Source: Aspidapion aeneum
Taxonomy: Eukaryota > Arthropoda > Insecta > Coleoptera > Brentidae
Direction: 5' to 3'
Length of the DNA: 64,000 nucleotides
NCBI GenBank assembly: GCA_963576565.1
Contig: OY755046.1
Location: 47,858,786 to 47,922,785 of the forward strand
Shown: piece after piece, positions 43,675 to 53,879 of the stretch
Layout of the letters: every line of letters starts with the position of its first letter
How positions within the stretch are numbered: position 1 is the first letter of the stretch
Notes under the pieces: model-generated
Databases searched by the model: none
What the model was told of the DNA's origin: nothing
Seen by the model: the letters and a program-made list of their open reading frames with translations, nothing else
Program-made: the position numbers and the translations under genes

Positions 43675-43871
43675 GAAGAAAACGAAACAGCTGAAATCAA
43701 GAGAAGAGTAAGATTGGCCTAATAAAAAATATCCTCAGTAGCTCAAACCGAAAGTGTATAATCAATGTATTCTTCCTGTACTTACCTATGGATCCCAGAG
43801 CTGGACACTTACAAAATCAAACATGGATAAGGTAACAAAAGCCCAAAGATCAATGAAAAGACATATCTTAC
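43675..43871 (+). pseudogene. Second LINE family, upstream piece (split by insertion)
   Basis: The plus strand encodes TAEIKRRVRLA, then VYNQCILPVLTYGSQSWTLT and KAQRSMKRH. This is the region after the reverse transcriptase typical of RTE/Jockey-type LINEs (NQCVLPVLTYGAETWTLT, from memory of the family). It is cut at 43871 by the LINE at 43872-46435 and resumes at 46447. Confidence 0.75.
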
Positions 43872-46433
43872 TTATTTCACTGTCTATTCCTTCTCTCCAG
43901 TTTCTCCCTGGCTGTCCTCGTTTTCTTCGGCCAGTTGGTTTCCATTGTAGTATTTGTTTAGGTAGTCTTTCATCATTCATTCTTTGTACATGTCCGTACC
44001 ACACCAGTTGTTTTGTTCTTATATCATCCACTAAAGTACGTTCACCCACTGTCATAATTTCTCTTATTCTTTGATTTGTAACTCTTTCTCTTTTTGATTT
44101 CCCTACTGCTCTTCTCCAATAGTCCATCTTCGTAGTGGAAAGCATTTTTTTTTGTTCTATCCTTGATTGGCCATACTTCTGAGCCGTATATAATAATACT
44201 TTTTACAATGGTGTTATATATAAGCTTTTTGTTATGTTTTGATATACTTTGGTCTCAAATTATTCCATTTAATAAACTTATTGCTTTTCTTCCTTGTACG
44301 TTTCGATCTTTTATAGTTTTGTCTAGTGTTCCGTCAGCTGTAATTTTTAGACCTAATTATTTATACTCATCACAGGACTGAATTCGCTGCCCGGTATTTA
44401 AGATTAGATCCTGTTTAATTCCACCGATACACATATACTCTGTCTTATTGAGATTAACCTCTAGTCCCCACTTATTTTACTCTTTTATTAGTTTTCGTGT
44501 CATATATTCGAGGTCGTCATAATCCTGAGCCACTACTATCTGATCATCGGCGGAACATAAAGTATACAAGGTGGTTTCGTCCAACGGAATTCCCATGTTT
44601 TGGCATTTTCTCTTCTATACTTTAAGGACTTGTTCCAAGTATATCTTGAAGAGCGTAGGCGAGATACAGCAACCTTGTTTAAAACCTTTATTTACTTGAA
44701 AGCCTTTGGTTAGTTTTGCTTTTATTTTAACTTTTGCCTTACTATTGCGGTATAACTCTTTGATGGCCTTTATTAGTTGTACGCTTATCTTTGTGTTTTC
44801 CAACGCTTTTCAAAGTAGATTTAGTGGTATACTATCATATGCCTTCTGCAAATCGACGTAAAGCAGATGCAGCTCTTGTCCGTATACCATTTTCTTTTCA
44901 ATAACTTGAGTTATACAAAAAAGATGATCAGAAGTCGATCTACCCGCCCTGAAACCGGCTTGTTCTTCTGCCTCCATGTCTTTATATTCGCTTTCCACTT
45001 TAGTTCTTATTATTTTACCGTATATTCTGCTTAGCGTACTAGTCACAGATATACCTCTATAATTGTCACATATATCTTGCCGTTCATTTTTGTGTATTGT
45101 GGATATATATGACGTTTTCCACTCAGTTGGTACTACAGTTCAATTTAAATATTTTTGGAAAAGATTCCGTAATCTCCAAAACAGTTCTTCTGTGCCATAT
45201 TTAATAAGTTCAGCTGGGATATTTCCGGGTCCGGCAGATTTACCGCTTTTTAAGGTTGTGCTCACGTTTTTGACCTCAGAGATTGTGAGGGGTACTGGAG
45301 ATCCCATCGTTCTAATTATGTTGTCTCTTTTTTCTTCGTTGAATTCTGCTCTATCATCAGTTAAAAGTTTTTTAAAATGTTCATCCCATTCTTTGTCTGG
45401 TATTGGTGAAACCTCTGCATGTTTCTTTTTTAATCGATCTTATAGTTTTCCAGCTTTCGGTAGTTCTCCTACCTCCTAAGTAAGAATCTATTTTCTGGCA
45501 CTTTTGCGTCCACGAAAGATTTTTCTTATTACTGATCATTCTTCTCACCTTTGATTGCACGATTTTGTATTCTTCTCTGTTTCTATTTGTCATTTGGGAT
45601 AAGTAGGTGTTATATAATTTCCTTTTTTCATCTATATCTCTTTCAATATCAGCATCCCACCAGTATGGTTTTCTTCTTTCAGAAGTTTCTTCCACTAATC
45701 CTAGTGCTTCTTTTGCAGCTTGATGGATGGTTAATGTAATACATTCGTATTCCTCATCTGGGGTTTCACCTGAACTTGTATTAAGTTTTTCGTTCAGTCT
45801 CTTTTTGTATAAGTTTTTTACACTGTCATGTTCTAGGCCTAGTAGATTATATTTACAGTGATCAATTTCTTCAATCACTGTATCATCAAGATGTTGTTGA
45901 TGCAGGCTTCGGCCTTGACAAGGAAAGAGAATTTTGGACTCCAGAAAATAGTGATCACATCCGCATGTTGATCCACGCTTTGTTCTGACATCTTGAATTT
46001 TTAGTTTTGTCTTTTGTTTAGTGATAAGATAATCAATGACGGATTTCAAGTTTTGTGAGGGTTTGGTCCAGGTATATTTGTGTATTTCCTTATGTTGAAA
46101 AAAACCGTTTCGGATTTTTAGGTCTAATTGCTCACATACTGTAATTAGCCGGTTTCCATTGTCATTAACAATATTTTCTCCATATTGGCCAACTGTCAGA
46201 TCATTAACTCTGTTACCGGTTCTACTATTTAAATCTTCCAATATGACAATTTCTCTAGATGTACTTACTGCTGATATTTCATTGTGTATTTCTTCAAAAA
46301 AATTGTCTTTCACGGCTACATTTGCATCGTCATTATACGCATAGATTCCAAAAATCGTAAGTCCCATTCGTTTTATTGTTATATCCATTTTAATAAGCCT
46401 TTCATTTACTGCTTCCCAGTTGGTGATAAATTT
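43872..46433 (-). pseudogene. Endonuclease/reverse transcriptase pseudogene of LINE copy A
   Basis: The first long frame (46433-45381) holds the C-terminal half of an AP-type endonuclease (VILEDLNSRTGNRVND, where the family has GDxNSRTG; CGCDHYFLESKILFP) and the linker region. RT blocks follow in broken frames: KSGKSAGPGNIPAELIKYG, NYRGISVTSTLSRIYGKI, EEQAGFRAGRSTSDHLFCIT, LHLLYVDLQKAYDSIPLNLL and GCCISPTLFKIYLEQVLK. In the active-site block SADDQIVVAQDYDDL the YADD motif reads SADD. The end is RQLVWYGHVQRMNDERLPKQ-type. Several in-frame stops (near 44807, 44612 and others) and a frame change near 45380 make it non-functional. Confidence 0.88.
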
Positions 46434-46435
46434 AT
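43872..46435 (-). mobile_element. RTE-like LINE copy A, 5'-truncated, 11-bp target duplication
   Basis: It lies between exact copies of ACATATCTTAC (43861-43871 and 46436-46446). It belongs to the same family as 48120-51375 but lacks the start of the endonuclease and the last part of the C-terminus. It was inserted into another LINE, whose two halves flank it. Confidence 0.88.
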
Positions 46436-46446
46436 ACATATCTTAC

Positions 46447-46725
46447 ATGTAAAGCTAAAAGATGTCAGAGGAAAGGTTGCAAAATTTAAATGAAACTTTT
46501 CCGTTTATAATATCAGACAGAAAGACGATCAAGGGAACAAATGTATTGTAAACTGGAGACGGTGGGAAAATAAAAGAAGTAGGGGAAGACCCCAAATGAG
46601 ATGGGCGGACGATTTGAAAAAACATGCGGGGACTAGAGGAATGAACACGGCGATAAACAGAGAAAAGTGGAAGCCTATGTCCAAAGATGGATAGAAGGAA
46701 GCTAAATAGATAGATAGATAGAGTT
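46447..46725 (+). pseudogene. Second LINE family, 3' piece and TAGA tail
   Basis: It continues the frame interrupted at 43871. It encodes NWRRWENKRSRGRPQMRWAD, then DLKKHAGTRGMNTAINREKW, the conserved C-terminal end of many insect LINEs (RGRP..RW.DD....AG..W...A.DR..W). The stop is followed by (TAGA)n near 46705-46722, consistent with a microsatellite tail. Confidence 0.78.
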
Positions 46726-47013
46726 GTGCAGGTGCAATAGTGTAGAAGATATTTAAGGGAGAATATAAAAAATAATAAAAATACATTTTTTGGAAAGCTG
46801 AAAGACAAGTACTTAAAGGCTTCAAGTATTGATGGCCCCGGGCTAATATAAAAAATTGAAATTTGTTTTGTCAAATATCAGCTGCTGCCTGATCAGCTGA
46901 TGCTGTGACTGATATTGAAACTGGAGTATGAAAGCAATAGCAGTTGCGTGACTGTGACTGACGCTTCAAATTTACTCGTGAAGTCGATTCGATTCACTCC
47001 TTATGCCACGGAT
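46726..47013. other. Spacer
   Basis: Non-coding, nothing recognised. Confidence 0.4.
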
Positions 47014-47015
47014 TA

Positions 47016-47287
47016 CGGACTGTAAATAACAGGACTGCTCAATCTCATAGTGCCAGTGTACGCGCACGCTTGAAGTCACCTGTTGTCTTGGACGGTTTGT
47101 GTAAGTTTTTATACTCATTTATACAAATTTTTAAACGTTTATTTATTATTTAGTTAATTTATTTAAAAGTATAAAAAAGTGTCGAAGACAGCAGGTGACG
47201 TCACAAATAGCGAGTGTTTTCCAGAATATTCGCATGAATACGGCGGACACATTTGGTTGATTGGGCAGTCCTGTCTTTTACAGTCCT
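47016..47287. mobile_element. MITE with TA target site (GGACTGTAA ends)
   Basis: The ends are CGGACTGTAAATAACAGGAC and GTCCTGTCTTTTACAGTCCT, about 30 bp inverted with few mismatches, flanked by TA. A second inner inverted pair, CACCTGTTGTCTT and GACAGCAGGTG, is present. The size is 272 bp. Confidence 0.75.
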
Positions 47288-47410
47288 TAATTTGTGCTTA
47301 GGCCCTCTTTCTTAGCCCTTCTGTCTAGAACTTTTATTTTTAGTCGCAAAAATAGCCGCCTGTGTTTTCCTGATTGTGACTGGGTTAAAATTTATCCGAG
47401 GTTGAAGACG

Positions 47411-47515
47411 ATGGGTGGTGAAGAAAAAAAGAAAAGCAAAATTAAAACGTTAATAAAAGTTGGTCTTATTTGTGGTTTGGTATACTACGGTTGTAAATAT
47501 GTAAGAAGATTATAA
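47411..47515 (+). CDS. Possible 34-residue membrane micropeptide
   Basis: The ATG sits in a good context (GAAGACGATGGG) and opens a frame encoding MGGEEKKKSKIKTLIKVGLI, then CGLVYYGCKYVRRL. It has a charged N-terminus and one hydrophobic segment of about 13-15 residues ending in basic residues. The layout fits a small single-pass membrane peptide. The frame is open upstream to 47294 without another good start. An ATTAAA polyadenylation-like signal lies near 47630. I recognise no family, and chance is possible. Confidence 0.3.
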   Translation: MGGEEKKKSKIKTLIKVGLICGLVYYGCKYVRRL

Positions 47516-47828
47516 AAGATTATTGCTCAGAATGTAAATTTGTATTTTTTTTAATTGACCTATATTTTGTGTAAAAACAGTAAAACGACCCAACCAAAAA
47601 GTGCAGCGTAAATCTGAACCTGTAGCAACTATTAAAGAACATGTGATGCATTGAAAAACTTTAATTCAGTAATCAGATATAAAATCATTTTAAGTGCCAT
47701 TTTGTCGTGATTAAAAAAAAATCTAACAAAAAATTAGTTTTAGTATAATTTCAGTCAAAAATGGCAATAACCATTCGAAAGATGCGTAAAAGTTATATAT
47801 GTCGTGAAAATATTACAATTGAAGAAAG

Positions 47829-47911
47829 GAGGATCCTGAGGTTTTCGTAGCACGCACCCCCTTCGATCGAGTGGTAAACTTTACCCCTATATTTTAGAAA
47901 GTGGATCGAGT
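47829..47911. repeat. MITE family F fragment, target of a small palindrome
   Basis: GCACGCACCCCCTTCGATCG, then AAACTTTACCCCTATATTTT, matches the centre of family F. The sequence is interrupted at 47911 by the 48-bp palindrome and resumes as GATCGAGTAATATC. Confidence 0.6.
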
Positions 47912-47959
47912 TAAGGTCACTCATCGTCAACCAAGCTTGCTTGAAGATGAGTGACCTTA
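47912..47959. mobile_element. 48-bp palindromic element with perfect 8-bp target duplication
   Basis: The arms TAAGGTCACTCATC and GATGAGTGACCTTA (14 bp, perfect) surround a loop with further partial pairing (TCAACCAAGCTTGCTTGA). GATCGAGT is duplicated exactly (47904-47911 and 47960-47967), inside a family F repeat. The right arm recurs at 10289-10302. Confidence 0.75.
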
Positions 47960-47995
47960 GATCGAGTAATATCTTGTTTTGAAGGTCTCTTAAAT

Positions 47996-48044
47996 TAAGG
48001 TCCCTATATCACGAAGTTCTAAACTTCGTGATATAGTGACCTTA
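47996..48044. mobile_element. 49-bp palindromic element
   Basis: The arms TAAGGTCCCTATATCACGAA GTT and AACTTCGTGATATAGTGACC TTA pair over 23 bp with one mismatch and a 3-base loop. The flanks TCTTAAAT and TCCTGAAT match at six of eight. The outer ten bases are almost those of 47912-47959; the inner arm is unrelated. Confidence 0.65.
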
Positions 48045-48134
48045 TCCTGAATATCTTTACAACTATGCAAAAGCTTTAAAAATCCAACAATTTTCATTGA
48101 GCGATCAAAAACAAAGTACTACTACTATGTCGGT

Positions 48135-49010
48135 TTAGAACGTTTTTCTACGTTGTCGGACGCCTATTCTCCACCTCCTTCGATCCTGACAATCATCCTC
48201 AGTCAGATTTTTTTGACTTACTGATCTTTGGATTGACTGTTGCCATTCTAGTTTAGGACGCCCTCTTTTTCTGCGCCCTATTGGTTGCCATTCTAGGACC
48301 TGCTTTGGTAATCTTTCGTCGTTCATCCGTTGTACATGGCCGTACCATATCAGTTGCCTTCTAGTGATGTCATCCGTTATGCTTCCCTCGATTCCCATTC
48401 TTTCTTTTATGATCTCATTTCTTATGTGATCTATTCTAGATATTCATTGATCTTCTTATTGCATCCATTTCGACACTTTCCATTTTTGTTTTGTACTTTT
48501 CTGTTACGCGACAAGTCTCTATTCCATACAACAGCGTGCTTTTGACCATTGTTTCATATATGTTAAATTTTACATTCTTTTTTATGTCTCTGCTCCATAA
48601 AATACTGTTAAGACATCCAATAACTTTTTTGCTTTTACTATTCTTTTTTCCAATTCTTTACAGTCTGTACCTGTCTTATCAAATGTGACAACCAAGTATA
48701 CATACTCATTGCATGGAGATATTGTTTGTCCATTTTCTAATACTAAGTCACTGGATTCGTTTCCAATACATAAGTACTGTGTCTTGTCCACGTTCACTGT
48801 TAATCCCCACTTTTGGTATTCTTTTGTTAACTTTCTCATCATATTCTCCATGTCTTCTTTATCATTAGCCACAATTACTTGGTCGTCAGCAAACTGTAGT
48901 GTGTATATGGTAAATCGGTCGTTAAGTTGTATTCCCATGCCGTGCACTTTACGTTTCCAGTTTTTTAGAGCTACTGCGCTATATATTTTAAAAAGAGTTG
49001 GATACAACAT
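48135..49010 (-). pseudogene. LINE copy B: RT active site and C-terminal region
   Basis: The frame 49010-48582 encodes LYPTLFKIYSAVALKNWKRK and FADDQVIVANDKEDMENMMR (intact FADD active site), then VNVDKTQYLCIG. The end, 48398-48135, encodes RRQLIWYGHVQRMNDERLPK and KRGRPKLEWQQSIQ. Stops and frame changes between 48582 and 48398 separate the pieces. Confidence 0.85.
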
Positions 49011-49029
49011 CCCTGTCTTAAGCCTTTTG

Positions 49030-49791
49030 TTACCAGGAATTCTTTTGAAAGAAAATTTTAATTTTAGATTTTGACCCTTTGTATAGTTCTTTTATCGCTT
49101 TTATGTATGTATGATTGATATTAGTTTGCTCTAACACTGTCCAACATTTTTCTACTGGAACGGTATCATATGCCTTTTGTAGGTCTACAAAGGTAACATG
49201 AGTCTCTATATTTCTGGCGCTTCTTTTCTCAATTACTTGTTTAAGACAAAAAACATTATCACTACAAGATCTGCCTGCGCGAAACCCACTTTGCTCTTCT
49301 TCTTCTTGTTCATGAAAATCATTCTCTACTAGATCTCTAGGAATCCTACCGTACAATCTACTTAGAGTACAAGTAACTGAAATTCCTCTGTAATTGTTGC
49401 AATCCAGCTTGTTTCCTTTTTTATGTATTGAGGATATGAATGCAAGCTTCCAATCATTAGGTACTGGATGTCCGTTTATGCATTGGTTAATAATATATGT
49501 GAGATTTTCGACTAGTTTCTCTGATCCATATTTGAGCATTTCAGCATATATTCCCCCAGGTCCGCTAGCTTTTCCGGATTTAAGCTTTTTAATATTATTC
49601 TTTATCATTTCTTTTTCGATGATTACTTCCTCTCCATGTACTTCTATGTCTCTTCTCGGAGAGGCTGCCAGATATTCGGGTCTCGTCTCCTGCAGCAGTC
49701 CCTTGTAGTGTTCTGTCCATTGTTCTGGTTTGATTATCTGGATGTTTACTTTTTCTTTTGTTGGGTTTTTACTGTAGAAATGAATTTCCAT
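49030..49791 (-). pseudogene. LINE copy B: reverse transcriptase fingers/palm
   Basis: The open frame has KKLKSGKASGPGGIYAEMLK, IHKKGNKLDCNNYRGISVTC, EEEEQSGFRAGRSCSDNVFC and THVTFVDLQKAYDTVPVEKC. It ends in a frame change near 49030, just before the expected GCCISPTLF block. It follows a separate linker frame (49991-49746). Confidence 0.85.
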
Positions 49792-50202
49792 ACTTCAGAA
49801 CTCTGCCTACCTCCTACGTGTGTATTTATGTCGTGGCACTTGCGCTCGAACATTTCATTTTTTTCTGTGCGTATCAAATTTTTTAGCTGTCTTCTGGTTT
49901 CCCTGTAGATTTCTAGGTCTCTTTGCTCCTTAGTACTAAGTATGTACGTTTTTTCTCTTTGACCTGTTATTTCTATTATCTTGGTACCCAACAGCTTCGT
50001 TGGTTGCTTCCTTCAAGCTTTTTATTATGTTTGTATATATCTCTTCAAATGAGTGATTTGTGTTTATTAATTTTTTATCTAATCGGTTCTGATACAATCT
50101 TTAAGTACTTTCGATTTCTAGACTTCTAAAGTTGTATTTTTGATTGTCTTCGATGCTTTCTAGGTTTTCATTTTCTCTAATACTTTCGTCCTTATTTGTT
50201 TT

Positions 50203-50973
50203 TCATAAAGGGAATAATATTTTTGCTCTTACCAGATGGTGGTCAGATCCACAGGTATCACCACGAAGTGCTCGCACATCATACCACTTTAATTGCGAGT
50301 GTTGTCCACCTATAGCATAATCAATAATTGATTTAAGATTTCTAGTTGGCTGAATCCAGGTATATCGATGAATATCCTTATGTTTAAAAAAACCATTATT
50401 TATTTTTATGTTGTGGGTTTCACACAATTGCATCAGTCTTAAGCCATTATCATTTGTTACTTTCTCTCCAAATGGTCCTATCACTTTGCTCTGGGTTTGC
50501 CTACCAGTTCGGCTATTAAAATCGCCAAGCATAATTATTTCTCTGGTATTACCGATTTTTGTGATAGTCTCATCAATTTGTTTTGTAGCTACTCTTTCGT
50601 CATCTGATGGTGCGTAGACTGCTATTATGCTTATATTATGTCCAAGCATCTTCATGTTCACTCGAAGTATGTTTTCACTAATGCAATCGTAGTCTGTAAT
50701 TTTATTCTTTAGATTTTTCTTTATCAACAAGGATACCCCTCTGGCTGCTCTTCTTTCTTTTGGGACTCCAGTGAATATATGGACAAAATTACCGACACTA
50801 TTCGTACCTGTTCCTTTCTTTTTTGTCTCAGTGAGTGCAGTAATATCGATTTTGCAATTCTGCACTTCGGTTGCAATAATGTCCAACTTTTGATTCAATC
50901 CCTGTACGTTCCATGTTGCTATATTCATAGTCCTTTGTCTTTGCTTTTTTCGTCTTTGAGAGTTTCCATCCAT
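50203..50973 (-). CDS. LINE copy B: AP-type endonuclease domain
   Basis: 256 codons from an ATG. The domain is complete: MNIATWNVQGL (Asn), ALTETK (Glu), IIAVYAPSDDE, IMLGDFNSRTGRQ (Asp/Asn) and GSDHHLVRAKI (Asp/His), the full AP-endonuclease residue set. It nicks target DNA to prime reverse transcription. The frame ends at a stop at 50203, before the linker, so the full polyprotein is not made. Confidence 0.85.
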   Translation of the reverse strand: MDGNSQRRKKQRQRTMNIATWNVQGLNQKLDIIATEVQNCKIDITALTETKKKGTGTNSVGNFVHIFTGVPKERRAARGVSLLIKKNLKNKITDYDCISENILRVNMKMLGHNISIIAVYAPSDDERVATKQIDETITKIGNTREIIMLGDFNSRTGRQTQSKVIGPFGEKVTNDNGLRLMQLCETHNIKINNGFFKHKDIHRYTWIQPTRNLKSIIDYAIGGQHSQLKWYDVRALRGDTCGSDHHLVRAKILFPL

Positions 50974-51375
50974 TGCTCCGAGGCTTTGTTGCAGTTACCA
51001 AAAAGCCTAGGTAACTGCTTTGTTTTACAAGTATTAGAGAACCAGTCTAATGCCTCAACCCCTACTTGGAGGGCCAGGATTTTTAATCAAGGTTTTACTC
51101 CTATAGCCTTTGACGAGCCAACGCCATACTGTAAGGCAACAGCTGTAGTCTTTTATACTATCCCTAAAAGAGAGGGTTGCCACCTACGCTATGATCACCG
51201 TACCGAGGTCCATTCTCTCCGCCTTTCATATCGATGTGGTCTTCTCCCGTAACCCTGGGAAAGGGACCCTACACAGGTGCTAACTCTCCAGGTCAGAGAG
51301 TACCTGGAATCTACGGAGGGCAGGGGTCGATTCATTTCCCCTGATAGACATCTGACGATGCCTACCCGTACCCGT
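50974..51375 (-). promoter_or_regulatory. LINE copy B 5' untranslated region with presumed internal promoter
   Basis: About 400 bases between the 5' end and the endonuclease ATG, more GC-rich than the surroundings and without long frames. RTE-type LINEs are transcribed from internal 5' promoters; here that role is inferred from position only. Confidence 0.4.
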
Positions 51376-51593
51376 AAAACAAAATACCTAAGGAAAATCA
51401 ATAAAAATAAAATAAGGAAATGAGTCAGATTTTTCAAATATTTCTTGAAAATGTACATAAAAACATTTTGTTCGCTACATGGTTACTATGGCCAATTTCT
51501 TAAAAACGAATTGATAGATTTCTTAAATTTTTACACGGTTGTAAAGACATTCAAGGAACCTTCAAACCAAGGTATTTATCACTCGAACCACGG

Positions 51594-51740
51594 TTCCTGT
51601 TCAAAATATTGGGGTGAAGTGTACCCCTCGAAGGGGGTGCGTGCTAAACAATTTTTATTATAGCCAAAAATATCCTCGCAGCAAAAATCGAAGTAATCAA
51701 GGTTTTTCCAAATTTGTGCGCGAATAGAGAACTTTACTAC
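51594..51740. repeat. MITE family F fragment
   Basis: CACGGTTCCTGTTCAAAATA, then TTGGGGTGAAGTGTACCCCT, CGAAGGGGGTGCGTGCTA and a decayed arm correspond to half of the family F element. Confidence 0.6.
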
Positions 51741-52380
51741 CTGAAAACACATTACCTTTTTGAATTTAAACAATTCTTCTACCAATTTAGGAACTATTTT
51801 TAAATTATGTGACTCTCCAATAAGAGCAGGGGTTTAGCCTATTGTTACAATCAATAATTTTTAATGAGTTTTTTCTTGAAAATGAGTTAAGAAGTGGGGA
51901 GGGAAATCAAACCTAATAAAAATGTTTAAGATTATTTTTAAGGGGGATTTAATCTCGCATTTTAGTTAACGGTAAGTACAAGAAAATTTCAAATTCATAT
52001 AAAATAGAAATCAGTGCATAAATTAATAATATTTACCAAGACACCGGCCGTTACTTTGTAATTTAAAGTAAAAATGTTATTGTTAGTACAATGTGGAACA
52101 TACGAGAAGAAAATTTTTGTAATACTAGACTAGACACACCTGCCCCAGATATCAAATGCAAATATTGCAATTTTTTATTTTCCGTTAATTGCAAAAAACT
52201 CTAAAAACTGCTTTTAGCAGATAACTATTTTTATTTTTATGTTAGCTATTGATAAACTAAAAAAAAATGATTTAACATCCAAAAACATAAAAGTGTCATT
52301 TTTAAACGTTAACTCAATAACTTTTTTTTACATGAATGAATTAAATTTTTTTTTAAACAAAAACAGTGCGTCAAATGAAA
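51741..52380. other. Non-coding stretch
   Basis: AT-rich; no gene or repeat border recognised. Confidence 0.5.
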
Positions 52381-52381
52381 A

Positions 52382-52658
52382 AAAAACCATTAACTAAGCA
52401 AAGCAGATTTGGGGAAATAATTTTTCGAAAAAATGTTTAGGTTAAGTTTGGTTTGGTTTCACACCCTCTAGAATGTTTTAAATATGTTAGAAAGAGTCGA
52501 ACTGTTGCTGTTTTTAATGAAAAACATTAACTAAGCAAAGCAGATTTGGGGAAATCATTTTTCGAAAAAATGTTTAGGTTAAGTTTGGTTTGGTCTCACA
52601 CTCTCTAGAATTTTTTAAATATGTTAGAAAGAGTCGAACTGTTGCTGTTTTTAATGAT
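52382..52658. repeat. Tandem duplication, two units of about 138 bp
   Basis: Each unit runs from CATTAACTAAGCAAAGCAGA through TCGAAAAAATGTTTAGGTTA to GAGTCGAACTGTTGCTGTTT-TTAAT. The units differ at few positions, so this duplication is recent. Confidence 0.9.
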
Positions 52659-52662
52659 ACTT

Positions 52663-52815
52663 TTTTAAATTTCGCTGTTTTTATTAGGTGCTCTTCTGAA
52701 TGTCGCTTTTTTGATATGTCGCTGTTTTAAATGTCGCGTTTTTAGTATGTCACATTTTGCACTGTCGCTGTTTTAATATGTCGCTGGTTTAACTGTCGCC
52801 GCTTTAAATATCGCT
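52663..52815. repeat. Degenerate short tandem array, unit near TGTCGCTGTTTTAA
   Basis: About nine variants of TGTCGC(T/G)(G/T)TTTTAATA in a row at 16-19 base spacing, e.g. TATGTCGCTGTTTTAAATGT and ACTGTCGCTGTTTTAATATG. It abuts the duplication whose unit ends with GTTGCTGTTTTTAAT, so the array may have grown from that sequence. Confidence 0.75.
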
Positions 52816-53555
52816 CTTTTGGACTGGACGTGTTCAAATTACCCACCTCCTTAGTGAATTTCCGTAAGCCAAGAGGAATATTATCCGTATTATCACGCTT
52901 ATGTTTGTCGTAGTTATTCGGTAACCTACTATATACGCTCTATATAATGGTCGTAAGCTTGTAACTTTGAAACACATATAAATAATATACAAGTTTTGCG
53001 TTCTTTTACTTAAAAAGAAGTGTAGTTTACGCTCCCAAAACATAATGATAAGGAACACCTTGTATAGTATACACATAACGAATAAGGAAAGTTAGTAGTT
53101 TCTGGTATACATATGGTTTTCACCTTATCTATAGTTTGAGTTTTTTTGGTTCAGCTTTTACTTTTCAAACCTATCCTAAAAAAGACGAAATATAAAGTTA
53201 TTTGTCTTAGGAATGCAATATTTAATTTGATAATTTATTTATTTAAATATATCATGTGACCCATTGCTAATCAAACTGTTACTTTTATTGTGTTATTTTA
53301 TATGCATTTGGATTATTAATTAATAATAAAAGTGATTGCAATAATATGTTGCTAAATCTATATGTACCTGTGTCCTAGTATGACAAGGTTAGGCTTTTGA
53401 AAATGTACACATTTTTATAAAAAATATATGTTGAACGTGTTTCAAAAATAATTAAATACAATACCTTGATGGCACAGCCCTTCAAACAGTTTTTAATCAA
53501 ATAGGGTATCCTAGAAAAAATTGAGTTCCTATTTTGCATTATTATGTGTTTTTTC
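52816..53555. other. Non-coding stretch
   Basis: No gene or element recognised. A minus-strand frame at 52834-53076 has no motif. Confidence 0.45.
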
Positions 53556-53850
53556 CATTGAGTTCTCTTGGTTCGGTTCGATTATCGATAGTTTTATCGT
53601 AGCTAACTCTCTAGCCTTTCTGGAAGAGGGCAATGGTACTTTTACATAATTTTACATTTATAGGGGAGAGAAATTAATTAAAATTTTGGGATTTTTAAAT
53701 TTTTTCTATAGTTTTATCATGGTCTATTAGTCTGCCAAAGCTCAGCTCTCTAACCTTTCTGGAAGTGGGCAATATTACTTTTACATAACTTTACATGTAT
53801 AGGGGAGGGTTCGGTTCAGTTCATATTAAATTAGAATTTTGGGGTTTTTT
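53556..53850. repeat. Tandem duplication of about 150 bp
   Basis: TAGTTTTATC, AGCTAACTCTCTAGCCTTTC, TGGAAGAGGGCAAT and ACTTTTACATAATTTTACAT at 53590-53660 are repeated with changes at 53707-53800. Each is followed by TATAGGGGAG and an AATTTTGGG phrase. Confidence 0.7.
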
Positions 53851-53879
53851 GATCTCTTTTAAGGATTTGTTCATAATTT

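Larger units (their letters stand above)
48120..51375 (-). mobile_element. Full-length RTE-like LINE copy B (3256 bp)
   Basis: It is flanked by a 12-bp duplication, AAAACAAAGTAC (48108-48119) and AAAACAAAATAC (51376-51387), with one mismatch. The 5' end starts GC-rich (ACGGGTACGGGTAGGCATCG) with a 5' region of about 400 bp. It has a single coding region of AP-endonuclease plus RT, and the 3' end is CATAGTAGTAGTA, a short TAG microsatellite tail. Length, single-ORF layout and microsatellite tail fit the RTE clade; that clade name is inference. Confidence 0.85.

Noticed and set aside
45063..49908. Many plus-strand frames across the two LINE copies
   Set aside because: They are antisense shadows of the endonuclease/RT frames.
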